Of a DNA stretch of 64,000 nt, positions 55,428 to 64,000 are shown piece after piece. A program made the translations under genes and the position numbers. The stretch is from the NCBI RefSeq assembly GCF_900106515.1, contig NZ_FNWF01000003.1:1-64000 (forward strand), written 5' to 3'. The stretch's first letter is position 1, and each line of letters begins with the position of its first letter. The notes under the pieces were generated by a model. The model did not search any database. It was not told the DNA's origin and saw nothing but the letters and a program-made list of their open reading frames with translations. This stretch comes from Peptoniphilus lacydonensis. Lineage in GTDB: Bacteria > Bacillota > Clostridia > Tissierellales > Peptoniphilaceae.

Positions 55428-56237
55428 TCATATTAATTCATTTACTCTTCTCTGAACTTCGTAATAATCATATCCCGCTTGTCTCAATCTCCTTTTTCTT
55501 TCTTCTCCATTACCCCAATCTCCTCTAATTACTTCTTTTGCCAATTGCTCGATTGTCTTTCCTGCTGGATAAACTATCTTTCCATTTAGATCAAAAACTT
55601 TTAGCCCAAATCTATTAGCACATCTTTTAGCATTAGCTAAGTTTCTAAAAGCACCTTTTTGACTTTTAGCATCTGACCAAGATTTCCTAACTCTATATAG
55701 TCTACTTGATGTTTTGTTTGTAGGACTTCCACCTCTTAATCTTTTATTGACTTCATTTGCAATATAAGGAAATTTACTTCCAAGATATGGTCCAGGACAG
55801 TTTGTGTTAGAATACCATTCATGTTTTTGTAAGACTCCATCTTTTCCACCTGTATAGGTACATGGATAGATGCCATTTCTTATACAGATGTCGGTGACTA
55901 ATTTTATTAATGTTTCTAAGACTTGATCAGATACTGGCCAAGAACCTCCGTTACTTGAATTTGCCGTTTCAATAGTAACAGCCCTATTATCACACCAAGC
56001 AGATGATGTACACCAAGACCTATTCTGTTCATCCACACATAATATTACCTTATTATCCTTACCTATTCCATAATTGCATGATGCTTGCCTTGACCTTGGT
56101 TTAAATATTTGTCCTATAGTTGCAGCATTGATTGCTCCTGCTGTATGGTGAATGGCTATTTTAGTAATATGTTGATTCCTTCTCCCACTATGGTTTGGGC
56201 TGTAATTTACCATATTTACGAGTGGACTATTGCTCAT
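55428..56237 (-). CDS. phage endolysin, amidase with CW_7-like binding domain
   Basis: 269 residues. N-terminal Amidase_2 domain: zinc His in TKIAIHHTAGAIN, catalytic region SWCTSSAWCDNRAVTIETAN and HEWYSNTNCPGPYL. A SPOR-like linker (GAFRNLANAKRCANRFGLKV) is followed by a C-terminal CW_7/Cpl-7 type wall-binding repeat (TIEQLAKEVIRGDWGNGEER). It cleaves the N-acetylmuramoyl-L-alanine bond. It overlaps the holin by 11 bases, a standard lysis cassette. Confidence 0.95.
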   Translation of the reverse strand: MSNSPLVNMVNYSPNHSGRRNQHITKIAIHHTAGAINAATIGQIFKPRSRQASCNYGIGKDNKVILCVDEQNRSWCTSSAWCDNRAVTIETANSSNGGSWPVSDQVLETLIKLVTDICIRNGIYPCTYTGGKDGVLQKHEWYSNTNCPGPYLGSKFPYIANEVNKRLRGGSPTNKTSSRLYRVRKSWSDAKSQKGAFRNLANAKRCANRFGLKVFDLNGKIVYPAGKTIEQLAKEVIRGDWGNGEERKRRLRQAGYDYYEVQRRVNELI

Positions 56238-56637
56238 CTTTATCCTCCTTAAATTGTTTAAGCATTGTTTTTAATTGGTCGGGTACAGGTAGTCCTATAG
56301 ATGCTGAATTTTCTAAAATGGAAAGTCCCTCATTTGCTATATAAAAAAAGATGATGGCTGTTCTTATCATTGTTCCATCACCTTTAATTAAATATGCATC
56401 GCACAGGTTTCCTATCCCTACAACTATAAATATCATTATTTTTTTAGCTATCCCTTTAAATCCTATGGATGAGGACAGCTTTCTTTCGACTCCTGCTCTT
56501 AAAACTCCTGTTAGATAGTCAGCAATTACAAAAGCAAGTAGTGTGTAGATAAAAGCATCTACACTTCCAAGATAAAATCCCAACCAACCTCCGATAGCTG
56601 TAAAACATACTTTTAATATTTCTAAAAACTTATTCAT
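56227..56637 (-). CDS. phage holin, TcdE/phi-holin_4 family
   Basis: 136 residues with three or four hydrophobic helices and the family motif LLAFVIADYLTGVLRAGVER, followed by SSSIGFKGIAKKIMIFIVVG. The C-terminal tail is charged. Its ATG sits one base after the stop of the tail protein gene. It forms membrane lesions that release the endolysin; homologues also export toxins in clostridia. Confidence 0.95.
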   Translation of the reverse strand: MNKFLEILKVCFTAIGGWLGFYLGSVDAFIYTLLAFVIADYLTGVLRAGVERKLSSSIGFKGIAKKIMIFIVVGIGNLCDAYLIKGDGTMIRTAIIFFYIANEGLSILENSASIGLPVPDQLKTMLKQFKEDKDEQ

Positions 56638-56638
56638 T

Positions 56639-58024
56639 TTATTCCTCCTCTGTTAGTGTGTAAGTTATTTTCATTGTCTTATCTGCCGTTTTTAATATTG
56701 GACTTGATAGGTTATTAATTGTTCCAAGGTATGGGGTATGAAGGAATAGAAGCTTATAAAACGAATTTTCATATCCTCCATAACCAAGCATTAAAGGCCC
56801 TAACTGAATAGGTGTAGACATTAAATACGGAATACTTCTACCTTCGTACTCTGTTTTGTCATCTCTACGAATAATTTCGTCATTCTTATTTATTGAAAAT
56901 TTATGTCCTAGAATATAGTCTCCCCAATTAAATAAATACATATATTCACCAGAATAAGTAATTCTTTGAATATCATATTCCAAATCAAATTTGCTAATAT
57001 CAACAGGATTATTAATGTTAATCTTGTATAACAAGTTGTCATCATTTCCAGCACCAATAGCATATAGATAGCCGTCCTTTATACAACTATATGCTCTCCT
57101 TTCGCAATAACTAGAATCTTGGTCCTTATAATCTCCAAGTTTATATAAGCTAATGTCATTTAAAGACCATTCATCCACAGTAGTAGAATAATCTTTTTTG
57201 GAAATCTTCATCCTTATTAACTTATTGTACTTAGTCCCAAATCCATACCAATAACCATCTGATCCATTATAAAAACAAGTTTCTTTCCAATAATATACTT
57301 TTTCAAAAAACTCCTTTGCATCTATAATCGTTCTTTCTTTTTGATAATTCCCCTTTGTATATACAGGATCATTTAAGCCAATATCTGTTATCGACTCTCT
57401 AAGTTTAACGATGTCTATCGATGTCTTGTTTTTAGGCCAGATTGATATGATGGTACTGTTTTCAATATCGTATTCCACACAACCTTGGTAAATATCAGTA
57501 ATACTTCTATCAGAATTCATTTTTGTTTTATTTAAAAGTAGGAACGGGTCTCTTCCGTGCGTATCTCCATAGAAATATTTCCCTCCTCTATAATGGGTCA
57601 ACGCCAGTGACGATATTCTTCCATTAGCTTGCGATGTAGAAAAATCCCATACAAATTTATATCCATTTTCTATAGGGGTAGATTCTGTTAAGTTAGCCGA
57701 CCCTCTTTTTGATGCGTCTGTTGAATTAACATCATTTGAAGCATATCCAATAATCTTATTATCTGATGGAGGAATAATTTTATTAGGATCTTCATCAAGA
57801 GTGTTTTCAAATAACAAGATTCCACCATAGCACTTATTGGCAATTGGAAAAATCTCTTCGTGAAATTTTGTAATGAGTTCCTCTCCGACTGGATACATAA
57901 GGCCCGATGGATTCAGTCTTAATAAATCTGGTACTGCATTCGTTATTAAGTTTTCATCTTCATATATCTCCTTCCTATTTGTCCTCACATCAGTTAGTTC
58001 GATGACTGATTTACCCTTGAGCAT
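56639..58024 (-). CDS. phage distal tail / receptor-type structural protein
   Basis: 461 residues from the ATG at 58024, which follows GGGGGAAGGAA and overlaps the previous stop; an upstream ATG at 58078 lies inside the tail protein gene. N-terminal SVIELTDVRTNRKEIYEDEN is the start seen in Firmicutes baseplate-associated proteins, and the rest has repeated Tyr/Gly-rich strands (YWYGFGTKYNKL, YLYAIGAGNDDN, YMYLFNWGDYI) suggesting a propeller. Likely a host-contact or baseplate component; exact role unknown. Confidence 0.75.
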   Translation of the reverse strand: MLKGKSVIELTDVRTNRKEIYEDENLITNAVPDLLRLNPSGLMYPVGEELITKFHEEIFPIANKCYGGILLFENTLDEDPNKIIPPSDNKIIGYASNDVNSTDASKRGSANLTESTPIENGYKFVWDFSTSQANGRISSLALTHYRGGKYFYGDTHGRDPFLLLNKTKMNSDRSITDIYQGCVEYDIENSTIISIWPKNKTSIDIVKLRESITDIGLNDPVYTKGNYQKERTIIDAKEFFEKVYYWKETCFYNGSDGYWYGFGTKYNKLIRMKISKKDYSTTVDEWSLNDISLYKLGDYKDQDSSYCERRAYSCIKDGYLYAIGAGNDDNLLYKININNPVDISKFDLEYDIQRITYSGEYMYLFNWGDYILGHKFSINKNDEIIRRDDKTEYEGRSIPYLMSTPIQLGPLMLGYGGYENSFYKLLFLHTPYLGTINNLSSPILKTADKTMKITYTLTEEE

Positions 58025-59900
58025 TTCCTTCCCCCTTGTCTTTAAATTCTGTAGTAATTTCTTCTTTATATTTTCCAAGCACCAATCCTTGGTATTTAAA
58101 TCTTCCTACCTTTTCATTAAATACTAGTGGTCTTGGAACTTGTCTTTCGACTTTGTACTCAGCTTTCAATTTCCTAAGCAAGAATGAATGACTAAGTTCT
58201 ATTCTCTTCCAAGATTCATCAATTTTAAGCTTTCCATCCCAAGCCTCTGTAGAACCAAGAGACTGACCAGAGATAACTGCGATAGCATTATCTTTACCTA
58301 TCATGGCTTGTCCTGATACAAGCCTAATTAATACGGAGAAATTGTTCATAGTCTTCTCTTGAAGTTTAGTTAATGGATAGAAAAGATTTAAAATGTGATC
58401 ACCACTTAAGTAGGTTTCTTTTGGAATGTGATGTTCTATTTTTGTATCATTAAAGATATAGGTAATAACTATCCTTGTTGGTATTTCTATATTTTCAATA
58501 AAATCTAATTCTTCTACTTCCTCTTTTTCGCTTGTGCCCTCTTGGGTATCAAACTTTGGAGGATCATAGGGTTTTCCTTCTTCATTTAAAACCTCTACTT
58601 GTTTCTTGACTTTCCTTGATATTTTTCTACTTTTTTCTTCAGTATCACAAATTATATTCAACAAAATAGACGCATTAAAAATTGCCTCCGTTTCTTTATT
58701 GGAGGCAAATTCTATACGAATTATTGGTGTATCTGTTGTAGAAAGATTAAAGGCAGAATAATTGGAATAGGCATGAACTACTAACTTTTCAGATTCAATC
58801 TGATTTAAAAGTCCGACTATATTTTTATCATTCTTACTTTTAGCCTTTGATAGGTATGGATTCTTTCCAACTCCTAAAATTCTGTGCTTACCATTTATCT
58901 TGTATTCTATGTCAGTGATAAGTCCTTCAATCTTTTCTTCTTCGTAAGAAATAGCTATTCTATCTCCAACATCAAGGCTGGGATCTCCTATAGTTACCAT
59001 GTCAAAAGGTGTATGATGAATCTTACAAATTTCAGTAAGAAGTGCCTCACACATTCTTTTTCTTTTTTCTGGAAGTCCTAACTGCATCAGTGGATTTATT
59101 CCAAGATTCATAGTTAGTCCATCATCATTTTCTAAAGAGTAATATTCAGCTATTTTAGTCTTTGCATTTGTTGAGTTGATAGCCGTATATCTTGTCTTGA
59201 AATCTGATACAGATGAAGAAAATCTTTCTCTCGTTTTAATTTCAGTTGATATACTTTCTGCATACTTTTTTAAAACCAATTTACCATCACGAGAGACCTG
59301 TGCAAAAGCACCAAGGGTCGATGCTATATAGTGAATAAAATCTCTATAGGTTTCTATATCATGATCTTGATAAATAGCTAAGACTTCTTCTCCATTTACA
59401 AAAGCCTTTACCTCATCTTCTGTCATGCCTAGTTCTACCTTGCACTTCTCACATGATAATGTAAGTAATTCAAAGGCTGTACCAAAGGTATCTGTCACTG
59501 GGAAGTTCTTATCAAACCTAAGCATATAGTCATAGCCTTTTAGTTCTAAAATCTTCTTAGACCTATTTGCCTCAGTAACATCAAAGATGCCCATTGGTAT
59601 GGTCTCTATCTTTTTGTTTTCTAATTCTTGATGGTAAAAAAGTTCTAGCTTTGAATCCTCTAGAGAATACCTATCAATATTTGAAAAAAGGCTAATTCCA
59701 AACTCTCCAGCATAAACTGTACCTATTTCAAGTTCAGAAGATCCAGAGCAGGAACGATGGATGTACCCAGACCCTTTTAAAATATCTTCATTTGTAAAAG
59801 GAATAATGGTTCCATCTTTTAAGATGATGTTTCCCGTCCAGTAAAATTTACGAGAGTTCTTTTTGATTGCTGTTTTATATTCATTACTTGTTGAGAACAA
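58011..59900 (-). CDS. phage tail hub / tail-associated protein
   Basis: 629 residues. The N-terminal 350 residues fit a gp27-like tail hub: YKTAIKKNSRKFYWTGNIIL, LELKGYDYMLRFDKNFP, ALLTEICKIHHTPFDMVTIG and IGDPSLDVGDRIAISYEE, ending ILGVGKNPYLSKAKS. The remainder holds beta-rich domains and a Glu-rich insert (residues about 445-470). It connects tail tube and baseplate. No peptidase motif is visible. It follows the 120-residue tail protein after a 106-base gap that holds two inverted repeats. Confidence 0.83.
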   Translation of the reverse strand: MFSTSNEYKTAIKKNSRKFYWTGNIILKDGTIIPFTNEDILKGSGYIHRSCSGSSELEIGTVYAGEFGISLFSNIDRYSLEDSKLELFYHQELENKKIETIPMGIFDVTEANRSKKILELKGYDYMLRFDKNFPVTDTFGTAFELLTLSCEKCKVELGMTEDEVKAFVNGEEVLAIYQDHDIETYRDFIHYIASTLGAFAQVSRDGKLVLKKYAESISTEIKTRERFSSSVSDFKTRYTAINSTNAKTKIAEYYSLENDDGLTMNLGINPLMQLGLPEKRKRMCEALLTEICKIHHTPFDMVTIGDPSLDVGDRIAISYEEEKIEGLITDIEYKINGKHRILGVGKNPYLSKAKSKNDKNIVGLLNQIESEKLVVHAYSNYSAFNLSTTDTPIIRIEFASNKETEAIFNASILLNIICDTEEKSRKISRKVKKQVEVLNEEGKPYDPPKFDTQEGTSEKEEVEELDFIENIEIPTRIVITYIFNDTKIEHHIPKETYLSGDHILNLFYPLTKLQEKTMNNFSVLIRLVSGQAMIGKDNAIAVISGQSLGSTEAWDGKLKIDESWKRIELSHSFLLRKLKAEYKVERQVPRPLVFNEKVGRFKYQGLVLGKYKEEITTEFKDKGEGNAQG

Positions 59901-59926
59901 CTTATCACCTCCATTTCTCTACATTA

Positions 59927-59965
59927 GTCGCTTTTTGACAAATCAAAGATTTGAAACAAAGCGAC
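59927..59965. repeat. inverted repeat in tail operon gap
   Basis: GTCGCTTTGTTTCAAATC pairs with GATTTGTCAAAAAGCGAC around a three-base loop. It adjoins the 44-bp palindrome at 59966 without a gap and is not followed by T bases. Confidence 0.75.
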
Positions 59966-60009
59966 ATCTGACCTACCATCAAAATCATAGATTTTGGGTT
60001 AGGTCATTA
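59966..60009. repeat. 44-bp palindromic element, copy A
   Basis: Minus strand: TAATGACCTAACCCAAAATC, TAT, then GATTTTGATGGTAGGTCAGA. The outer TGACCTA/TAGGTCA and inner AAAATC/GATTTT arms pair. Its first three bases are the stop codon of the gene 60007-60369. It matches copy B at 43 of 44 positions. Confidence 0.9.
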
Positions 60010-60369
60010 GTATTCCTCCAATGAAAAAGATACTTCCCACAATCCTTTATAAGAAGTATCTTTTATTAGTTTGACTTGGAACTTATCTATATACATTTGT
60101 GTCTCTTTTAGTTCCAATGTTTCTGTATCTAAGTATTTAACTTTAAGATTAGACTTATTGGCAAAACTACTCAATGTCTTTACAAGTTTAGGGCTACAAG
60201 AAAAATCTACAGAAATACTTGCTACTTTGTTTCTAACAACATCCCTTTGAATAGTTCCTGCCTCAGTCTCTCCTCCAGTATCTGCCTCTATATCTCTAAA
60301 CTCCAAATCATAAGAATTTGGTAGAGGTAGGTCTACTCCTTCAATAATTAAATATGATTGATATTTCAT
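60007..60369 (-). CDS. phage tail protein, DUF6711-like
   Basis: 120 residues of beta-rich structure: YQSYLIIEGVDLPLPNSYDL, then an alternating strand region and LWEVSFSLEEY at the end. Small proteins of this type lie between tape measure and hub in Firmicutes siphophages. AGGTGTAGTCGTATA precedes the ATG. The stop codon is the first triplet of palindrome copy A. Confidence 0.7.
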   Translation of the reverse strand: MKYQSYLIIEGVDLPLPNSYDLEFRDIEADTGGETEAGTIQRDVVRNKVASISVDFSCSPKLVKTLSSFANKSNLKVKYLDTETLELKETQMYIDKFQVKLIKDTSYKGLWEVSFSLEEY

Positions 60370-60429
60370 TATACGACTACACCTCCATTCACTGCGTCGC
60401 TTTGCTCCTTGTTCATGGGGTGAGACTGC

Positions 60430-60473
60430 ATCTGACCTACCAACAAAATCATAGATTTTGGGTTAGGTCATTA
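60430..60473. repeat. 44-bp palindromic element, copy B
   Basis: Same palindrome as copy A with one A/T difference, again beginning at a stop codon, that of the tape measure gene. The 60 bases between it and the next start are otherwise unremarkable. Confidence 0.9.
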
Positions 60474-63400
60474 TCTACCTCCACTCCTTAAATTCTTACG
60501 CATAGATGCATTAACAATAACTTCATCAAGGAGAGTTTCACCAAGATAAACTGGTATAACTATATCTCCAGTATTTTCTGATTTTAAATTGATGTTTGCA
60601 AGTGCATCAGATATTTGCCTTCCTATATCAATGCCACTTACAACGGATTCTTTATCATGTCCTCCAATATCTAGAGATGATATATTGGGACTTAAAACCA
60701 TATCGCTTGCCACATTTTCCATTGAAGATTGAACTAGTCTTCTGCTCTTTTCTATCCCCTTAGATAAGCCTTCCATAAAGTCTGGCATCCATGATTCATA
60801 GTCAGTTAAAGGTCCAACATCTGGAACAGAGAAGTGCAGGTAAGACCTAATAGTTGATGCTACATTCGATACAGCAGATGTCACATTGCTAATCGCACTT
60901 CTAATCCCTCTTGCAATCCCGTTAATCATATCGGCTCCCCATGTATATGCTTGAGATGCCAAATTTTTAATATGATTAACTGCATTATTAAATCCATTTC
61001 TAATAGTGGACTGAATATTTGACATAGTCGATGAAATACTTGATCTCATCGAATTAAATGCAGACGATACTGCTGACTTTGCAGTATTCACTGCAGATGA
61101 AATAGTAGACTTTATGGAGTTCCAAGCAGATGAAACAGAGGTCTTAATGTTATTCATTGTTGATGATATAAAGGTCTTTATCCCATTCCAGATTGATTCA
61201 AGAACTGTCTTAATAGAAGTCAAGATGTTCTCTATTGTAGTCTTTATATTGGTCCAGGATGTGGATATAAATGTTCCAATGGCAGTAATGACTGTTGTTA
61301 AAAACTCTTTTAGTCCATTCCAAATAGTCTCTACTTTTACTTTAATTGCATCAAGAACTGTTGAAATTAAAGTCTTAATACCTTCCCAAGTAGTTTTTAT
61401 AAACTCTCCAACTGCTGTAAATACTTCTGTAGTTGTAGTTGAAATAGCTGTCCATATATTTGTAAAAGTTGTTTGAATTCCCGTCCAGAGACTTGTAAAG
61501 AATTCTCCTAAACTTTGCCATAGACTCTTGGCTCCCTCAATAAAGGTATTCCAAGATTCAGTTAGAAAAGTTGTTATAGATGTCCAGATACTGTTCCATC
61601 CTTCAGAAAGTCCATTCCATAGATTGGCAAAGAAGTCCTTGATGCCTTTCCAAGTGTTCTTCACTCCTTCAATAAATCCAGACCAGAATTCTGATAAGAA
61701 AGTAGTAATCTCGGTCCAGGTACTTGTCCATGAATCAGATATCCCTTGCCATAGATTTACGAAAAATTCTTTTATTCCATTCCAAATGGCAGCAGTTGAT
61801 TCCTTAATAGTTTCCCATATGGAGATGACCCCTTCTCTAAACCAGTCGCACTTCTTCCATAAAAGAACAAGACCAGCTATTACTGCACCAATAGCAATAG
61901 GAACAATCCCAATGGCTGATACTACTGCAGTAATTGCTGGTATAAGTGTACCTGTAAAGATTCCAACTATCTTAGTTATTCCTCCTACTATTAGAGGTCC
62001 TTTGGTCATAATAGTTCCTATTGACCAGATAAGTTTTCCTACAATCATAAGTACAGGTCCAAGAGCAGCTATAAAAAGACCGATACCTGCAATAATACCT
62101 TTTACTGGTCCTGGAAGTGCATTAAGTCCATTTACCAATTTTGTTAATATATCTACTGCTTTTCTAACAGCAGGCATTAAAAGTTCTCCAAAGGATATAG
62201 CTAATTCTTCTAGGGCAGATTGTAGAATCTTTAATTGACCAGCTAGGTTATCCTGCATAGTAGCAGCCATTTTTTCTGCTGTTCCATCAGCGTTATATAT
62301 GGCATCACTTAAGCTGTTGTAGTCCTTCTCACTAGCATTTATAATTGCCAACATTCCAGACATAGCGTTTTTACCAAATATCATGGATGCTGCTTGTGCT
62401 TTTTGGGTTCCGTCTAAATTAGCAAAGGCTACTCTAAAGGTACTTAAAGTCTCATCAAGTGAAAGGCCCTGTACATCTTCAATAGATAAGCCCAACATGG
62501 ACATTCCATTAATAACTTCTTTAGTTGGTGATGCGAGTCTTGTTAGTCCAAACCTTAAAGCTGTCCCTGCTTGTGAACCTTTTATTCCTGCGTTAGCCAT
62601 TAACCCAATAGCGACTGCCGTATCTTCAACTGAATATCCAAGTGTCCCAGCAATAGGTGCAGCATATTTAAAGGTTTCGCCCATTAATGAAACATTGGTA
62701 TTGGCATTAGATGATGCAGCAGCAAGAACATCAGCAAAGTGAGAAGAGTCTTCAGCTTTTAAACCAAAGGCTGTAAGGGCATCTGTAACGATATCTGAAG
62801 TAGTAGCTAGATCCTCACCACTAGCTGCAGCAAGGTTCATGACTCCTTCAATACCACTAATCATATCTTTACTTTTCCAACCAGCCATGGCCATATAATT
62901 CATAGCCTCTGCCGCTTCAGATGCCGAGAACTTGGTCTTGGCTCCCATTTCACGAGCCTTTTCTCTCAGAGCGTCAAAGTCGGACCCTGTTGCACCAGAT
63001 ACTGCTTTTACCTTTGACATACCAGAATCAAAATCTGAAGCAGTCTTTACTGCTGCTACCCCAAGACCTGCTACTGCAAGAGATACTGGCATCATTTTTC
63101 TTCCCACGTTTTCTATATTTTGCCCTGTGTTTTGCCATTTTTCCCCAGTAATAGCTATGTTTTGCAGGGTTTGATTAGTGGTTGCTCCTTGTCTTTCTAG
63201 AGATTTTAGGGCTTGTTCTGTTTCAATAATCTCTCGTTTAAGGGCATCATATTGCTCTTGGGAAATCTTACCTTCTGCAAGAGCCTGTTCAGCTTGTTTT
63301 TGTGCCTCTTTCAAAGAAGTTAATTTGTTCTTTGTTTCTTCTAAGGTCTGTCCTAATAACTTATGCTTTTGGGAGATAAGTTCTGTGTTTCCAGGATCAA

Positions 63401-63536
63401 GTTTAAGAAGTTTGTTAACATCACGAAGTTCAGACTGAGTATGTTTAATCTCTGTATTAACTTGTTTTAGTGCAGTCTGCAATTTGGTAGTGTCCCCACC
63501 AATCTCAACAGTTATCCCCTTTATTCTATTTGCCAA
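60471..63536 (-). CDS. phage tail tape measure protein
   Basis: 1021 residues from a TTG following GGAGGTGAGATA. The N-terminus is coiled coil (residues 5-130), then the TP901-family core (AAEAMNYMAMAGWKSKDMIS, AGIKGSQAGTALRFGLTRL), a hydrophobic segment (about 475-560), a long array of imperfect Trp-rich units such as WNGIKEFFVNLWQGISDSW (about 575-800), and a C-terminal IRSYLHFSVPDVGPLTDYES motif common in these proteins. It sets tail length and may enter the target cell. Length implies a tail of roughly 150 nm by the usual residue rule. Confidence 0.96.
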   Translation of the reverse strand: MANRIKGITVEIGGDTTKLQTALKQVNTEIKHTQSELRDVNKLLKLDPGNTELISQKHKLLGQTLEETKNKLTSLKEAQKQAEQALAEGKISQEQYDALKREIIETEQALKSLERQGATTNQTLQNIAITGEKWQNTGQNIENVGRKMMPVSLAVAGLGVAAVKTASDFDSGMSKVKAVSGATGSDFDALREKAREMGAKTKFSASEAAEAMNYMAMAGWKSKDMISGIEGVMNLAAASGEDLATTSDIVTDALTAFGLKAEDSSHFADVLAAASSNANTNVSLMGETFKYAAPIAGTLGYSVEDTAVAIGLMANAGIKGSQAGTALRFGLTRLASPTKEVINGMSMLGLSIEDVQGLSLDETLSTFRVAFANLDGTQKAQAASMIFGKNAMSGMLAIINASEKDYNSLSDAIYNADGTAEKMAATMQDNLAGQLKILQSALEELAISFGELLMPAVRKAVDILTKLVNGLNALPGPVKGIIAGIGLFIAALGPVLMIVGKLIWSIGTIMTKGPLIVGGITKIVGIFTGTLIPAITAVVSAIGIVPIAIGAVIAGLVLLWKKCDWFREGVISIWETIKESTAAIWNGIKEFFVNLWQGISDSWTSTWTEITTFLSEFWSGFIEGVKNTWKGIKDFFANLWNGLSEGWNSIWTSITTFLTESWNTFIEGAKSLWQSLGEFFTSLWTGIQTTFTNIWTAISTTTTEVFTAVGEFIKTTWEGIKTLISTVLDAIKVKVETIWNGLKEFLTTVITAIGTFISTSWTNIKTTIENILTSIKTVLESIWNGIKTFISSTMNNIKTSVSSAWNSIKSTISSAVNTAKSAVSSAFNSMRSSISSTMSNIQSTIRNGFNNAVNHIKNLASQAYTWGADMINGIARGIRSAISNVTSAVSNVASTIRSYLHFSVPDVGPLTDYESWMPDFMEGLSKGIEKSRRLVQSSMENVASDMVLSPNISSLDIGGHDKESVVSGIDIGRQISDALANINLKSENTGDIVIPVYLGETLLDEVIVNASMRKNLRSGGR

Positions 63537-63561
63537 TATCTCACCTCCTTAATTTTAAGCA

Positions 63562-63593
63562 TCAAAAAAGCACCTAGAATTTTCTAGATGCTT
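63562..63593 (-). terminator. terminator after the PepSY-like gene
   Basis: AGCATCTAGA and TCTAGGTGCT pair around AAAAT-like loop bases, followed by TTTTTT on the minus strand. It lies between the partial gene at the window end and the tape measure gene, so phage genes must be transcribed from a promoter within about 30 bases or by readthrough. Confidence 0.88.
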
Positions 63594-63622
63594 CTTAGCT
63601 AAGTTTTTTATCTAGTAATGAA

Positions 63623-64000
63623 TTAAAACGAATCTCCTCCAATTATTTTACCATTATAAGCATCAACATATATTAATACATCTTCAATCTCTATAACATA
63701 AGCTAAATGAAGAACACCAGATTTTTGAACTTTGATATTGTTTTTACTGTCTACTAAAAATGATGAATCCTTAAAAAAGTTATTAGATTTGATTACTTTT
63801 AACGAAATATTTTGAACACTTTCTGATTCTTTTTCATTAGATGCTGATAAAAAATCTTTTGCTATGTTTTTAGCTTTTATTTCATCTATCTTAGGTGGTT
63901 CTTTTATTATAAAGTCATCTATAATATCATATAGAATTATAGCGTTCTTATTTCTATCGAATACTACTCTAATTTGATTGTATGGGTTGAAAATATTAGC
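63623..64000 (-). CDS. PepSY-like domain protein, 5' end outside the window
   Basis: 125 codons of open frame from the window edge to TAA at 63623. The end has the PepSY layout: IKAKNIAKDFLSASNEKE (helix), SGVLHLAYVIEIED (strand), then YVDAYNGKIIGGDSF, the conserved D-A-x-(N/T)-G-x-I closing strand. Such domains are found on secreted or lipoproteins that inhibit peptidases. It does not belong to a phage tail operon and marks the upstream edge of the phage module. Confidence 0.72.
   Translation of the reverse strand, partial: ANIFNPYNQIRVVFDRNKNAIILYDIIDDFIIKEPPKIDEIKAKNIAKDFLSASNEKESESVQNISLKVIKSNNFFKDSSFLVDSKNNIKVQKSGVLHLAYVIEIEDVLIYVDAYNGKIIGGDSF

Noticed and set aside
61528-62238. Long plus-strand frame (236 codons) opposite the tape measure gene
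   Set aside because: It mirrors the repetitive Trp/Ile-rich tape measure sequence, lacks a start signal, and the tape measure frame is unambiguous.

Overview
The window is very AT-rich, and every gene I can support lies on the minus strand, so transcription runs from high to low coordinates. Gene families point to a low-GC Gram-positive anaerobe: a Tn1549/CTn-type conjugation module, a stalked BspA-like surface protein with a copper-amine-oxidase-like tail, NlpC/P60 hydrolase, VanZ proteins and Bce-type ABC/two-component sets. A Tissierellales or Peptoniphilaceae host (Anaerococcus, Peptoniphilus and relatives) is my inference, not something the sequence proves. No tRNA, rRNA or CRISPR array was seen.

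Region 1 (0.2-9.3 kb) is the decayed remains of a modified-peptide (RiPP) locus. It holds an intact 40-residue class III lanthipeptide-like precursor (4721-4843) with two SxxSxxC motifs, a dead second copy, a headless LanC-type cyclase fragment, the SPASM tail of a radical SAM enzyme, a possible FMN-binding protein, and two ABC systems, one with its permease broken by an in-frame TGA. Next come a VanZ protein, a 32-residue membrane peptide and a NarL-type two-component system. An identical 15-bp box sits 20 bp from a TATAAT in two promoters of this region.

Region 2 (9.5-32 kb) is an integrative conjugative element backbone: SSB-like protein, giant methylase/helicase, cytosine methyltransferase, topoisomerase III, AlbA-type regulator, CD1107-like protein, LRR/coiled-coil surface protein, DUF4315, NlpC/P60 hydrolase and VirB4. 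The helicase gene is split by a complete group II intron (11610-13950) whose boundaries restore the reading frame, but the 3' exon has two nonsense codons. VirB4 has lost its N-terminal part and is fused in frame to a BRO-type antirepressor N-terminus. Upstream of it is a mosaic of PcfB-like, serine recombinase and Xre fragments. No relaxase or VirD4 is present, so the element looks unable to transfer itself.

Region 3 (32-46.6 kb) holds a broken conserved gene, a dead vWA gene, a ferritin-like protein, a three-copy intergenic repeat, a second VanZ, a Bce-like ABC/two-component cassette and a cluster of three serine recombinase genes with a SHOCT-like protein.

Region 4 (46.7-55.4 kb) is a second, larger RiPP-type locus: Xre regulator, promoter with overlapping dyad, three-cysteine precursor candidate, attenuator, three radical SAM enzymes, an ABC-2 transporter, another permease and an ABC exporter. 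Four of its genes carry one clear lesion each: a TGA at a conserved glycine, an 8-T run, a perfect 19-bp tandem duplication, and a precursor interrupted by a VanZ scrap. Two of these lesions are of a reversible kind.

Region 5 (55.4-64 kb) is a prophage or tailocin tail-and-lysis module: tape measure, tail proteins, holin and amidase. A 44-bp palindrome is duplicated exactly at two stop codons. A PepSY-like gene runs off the window end.
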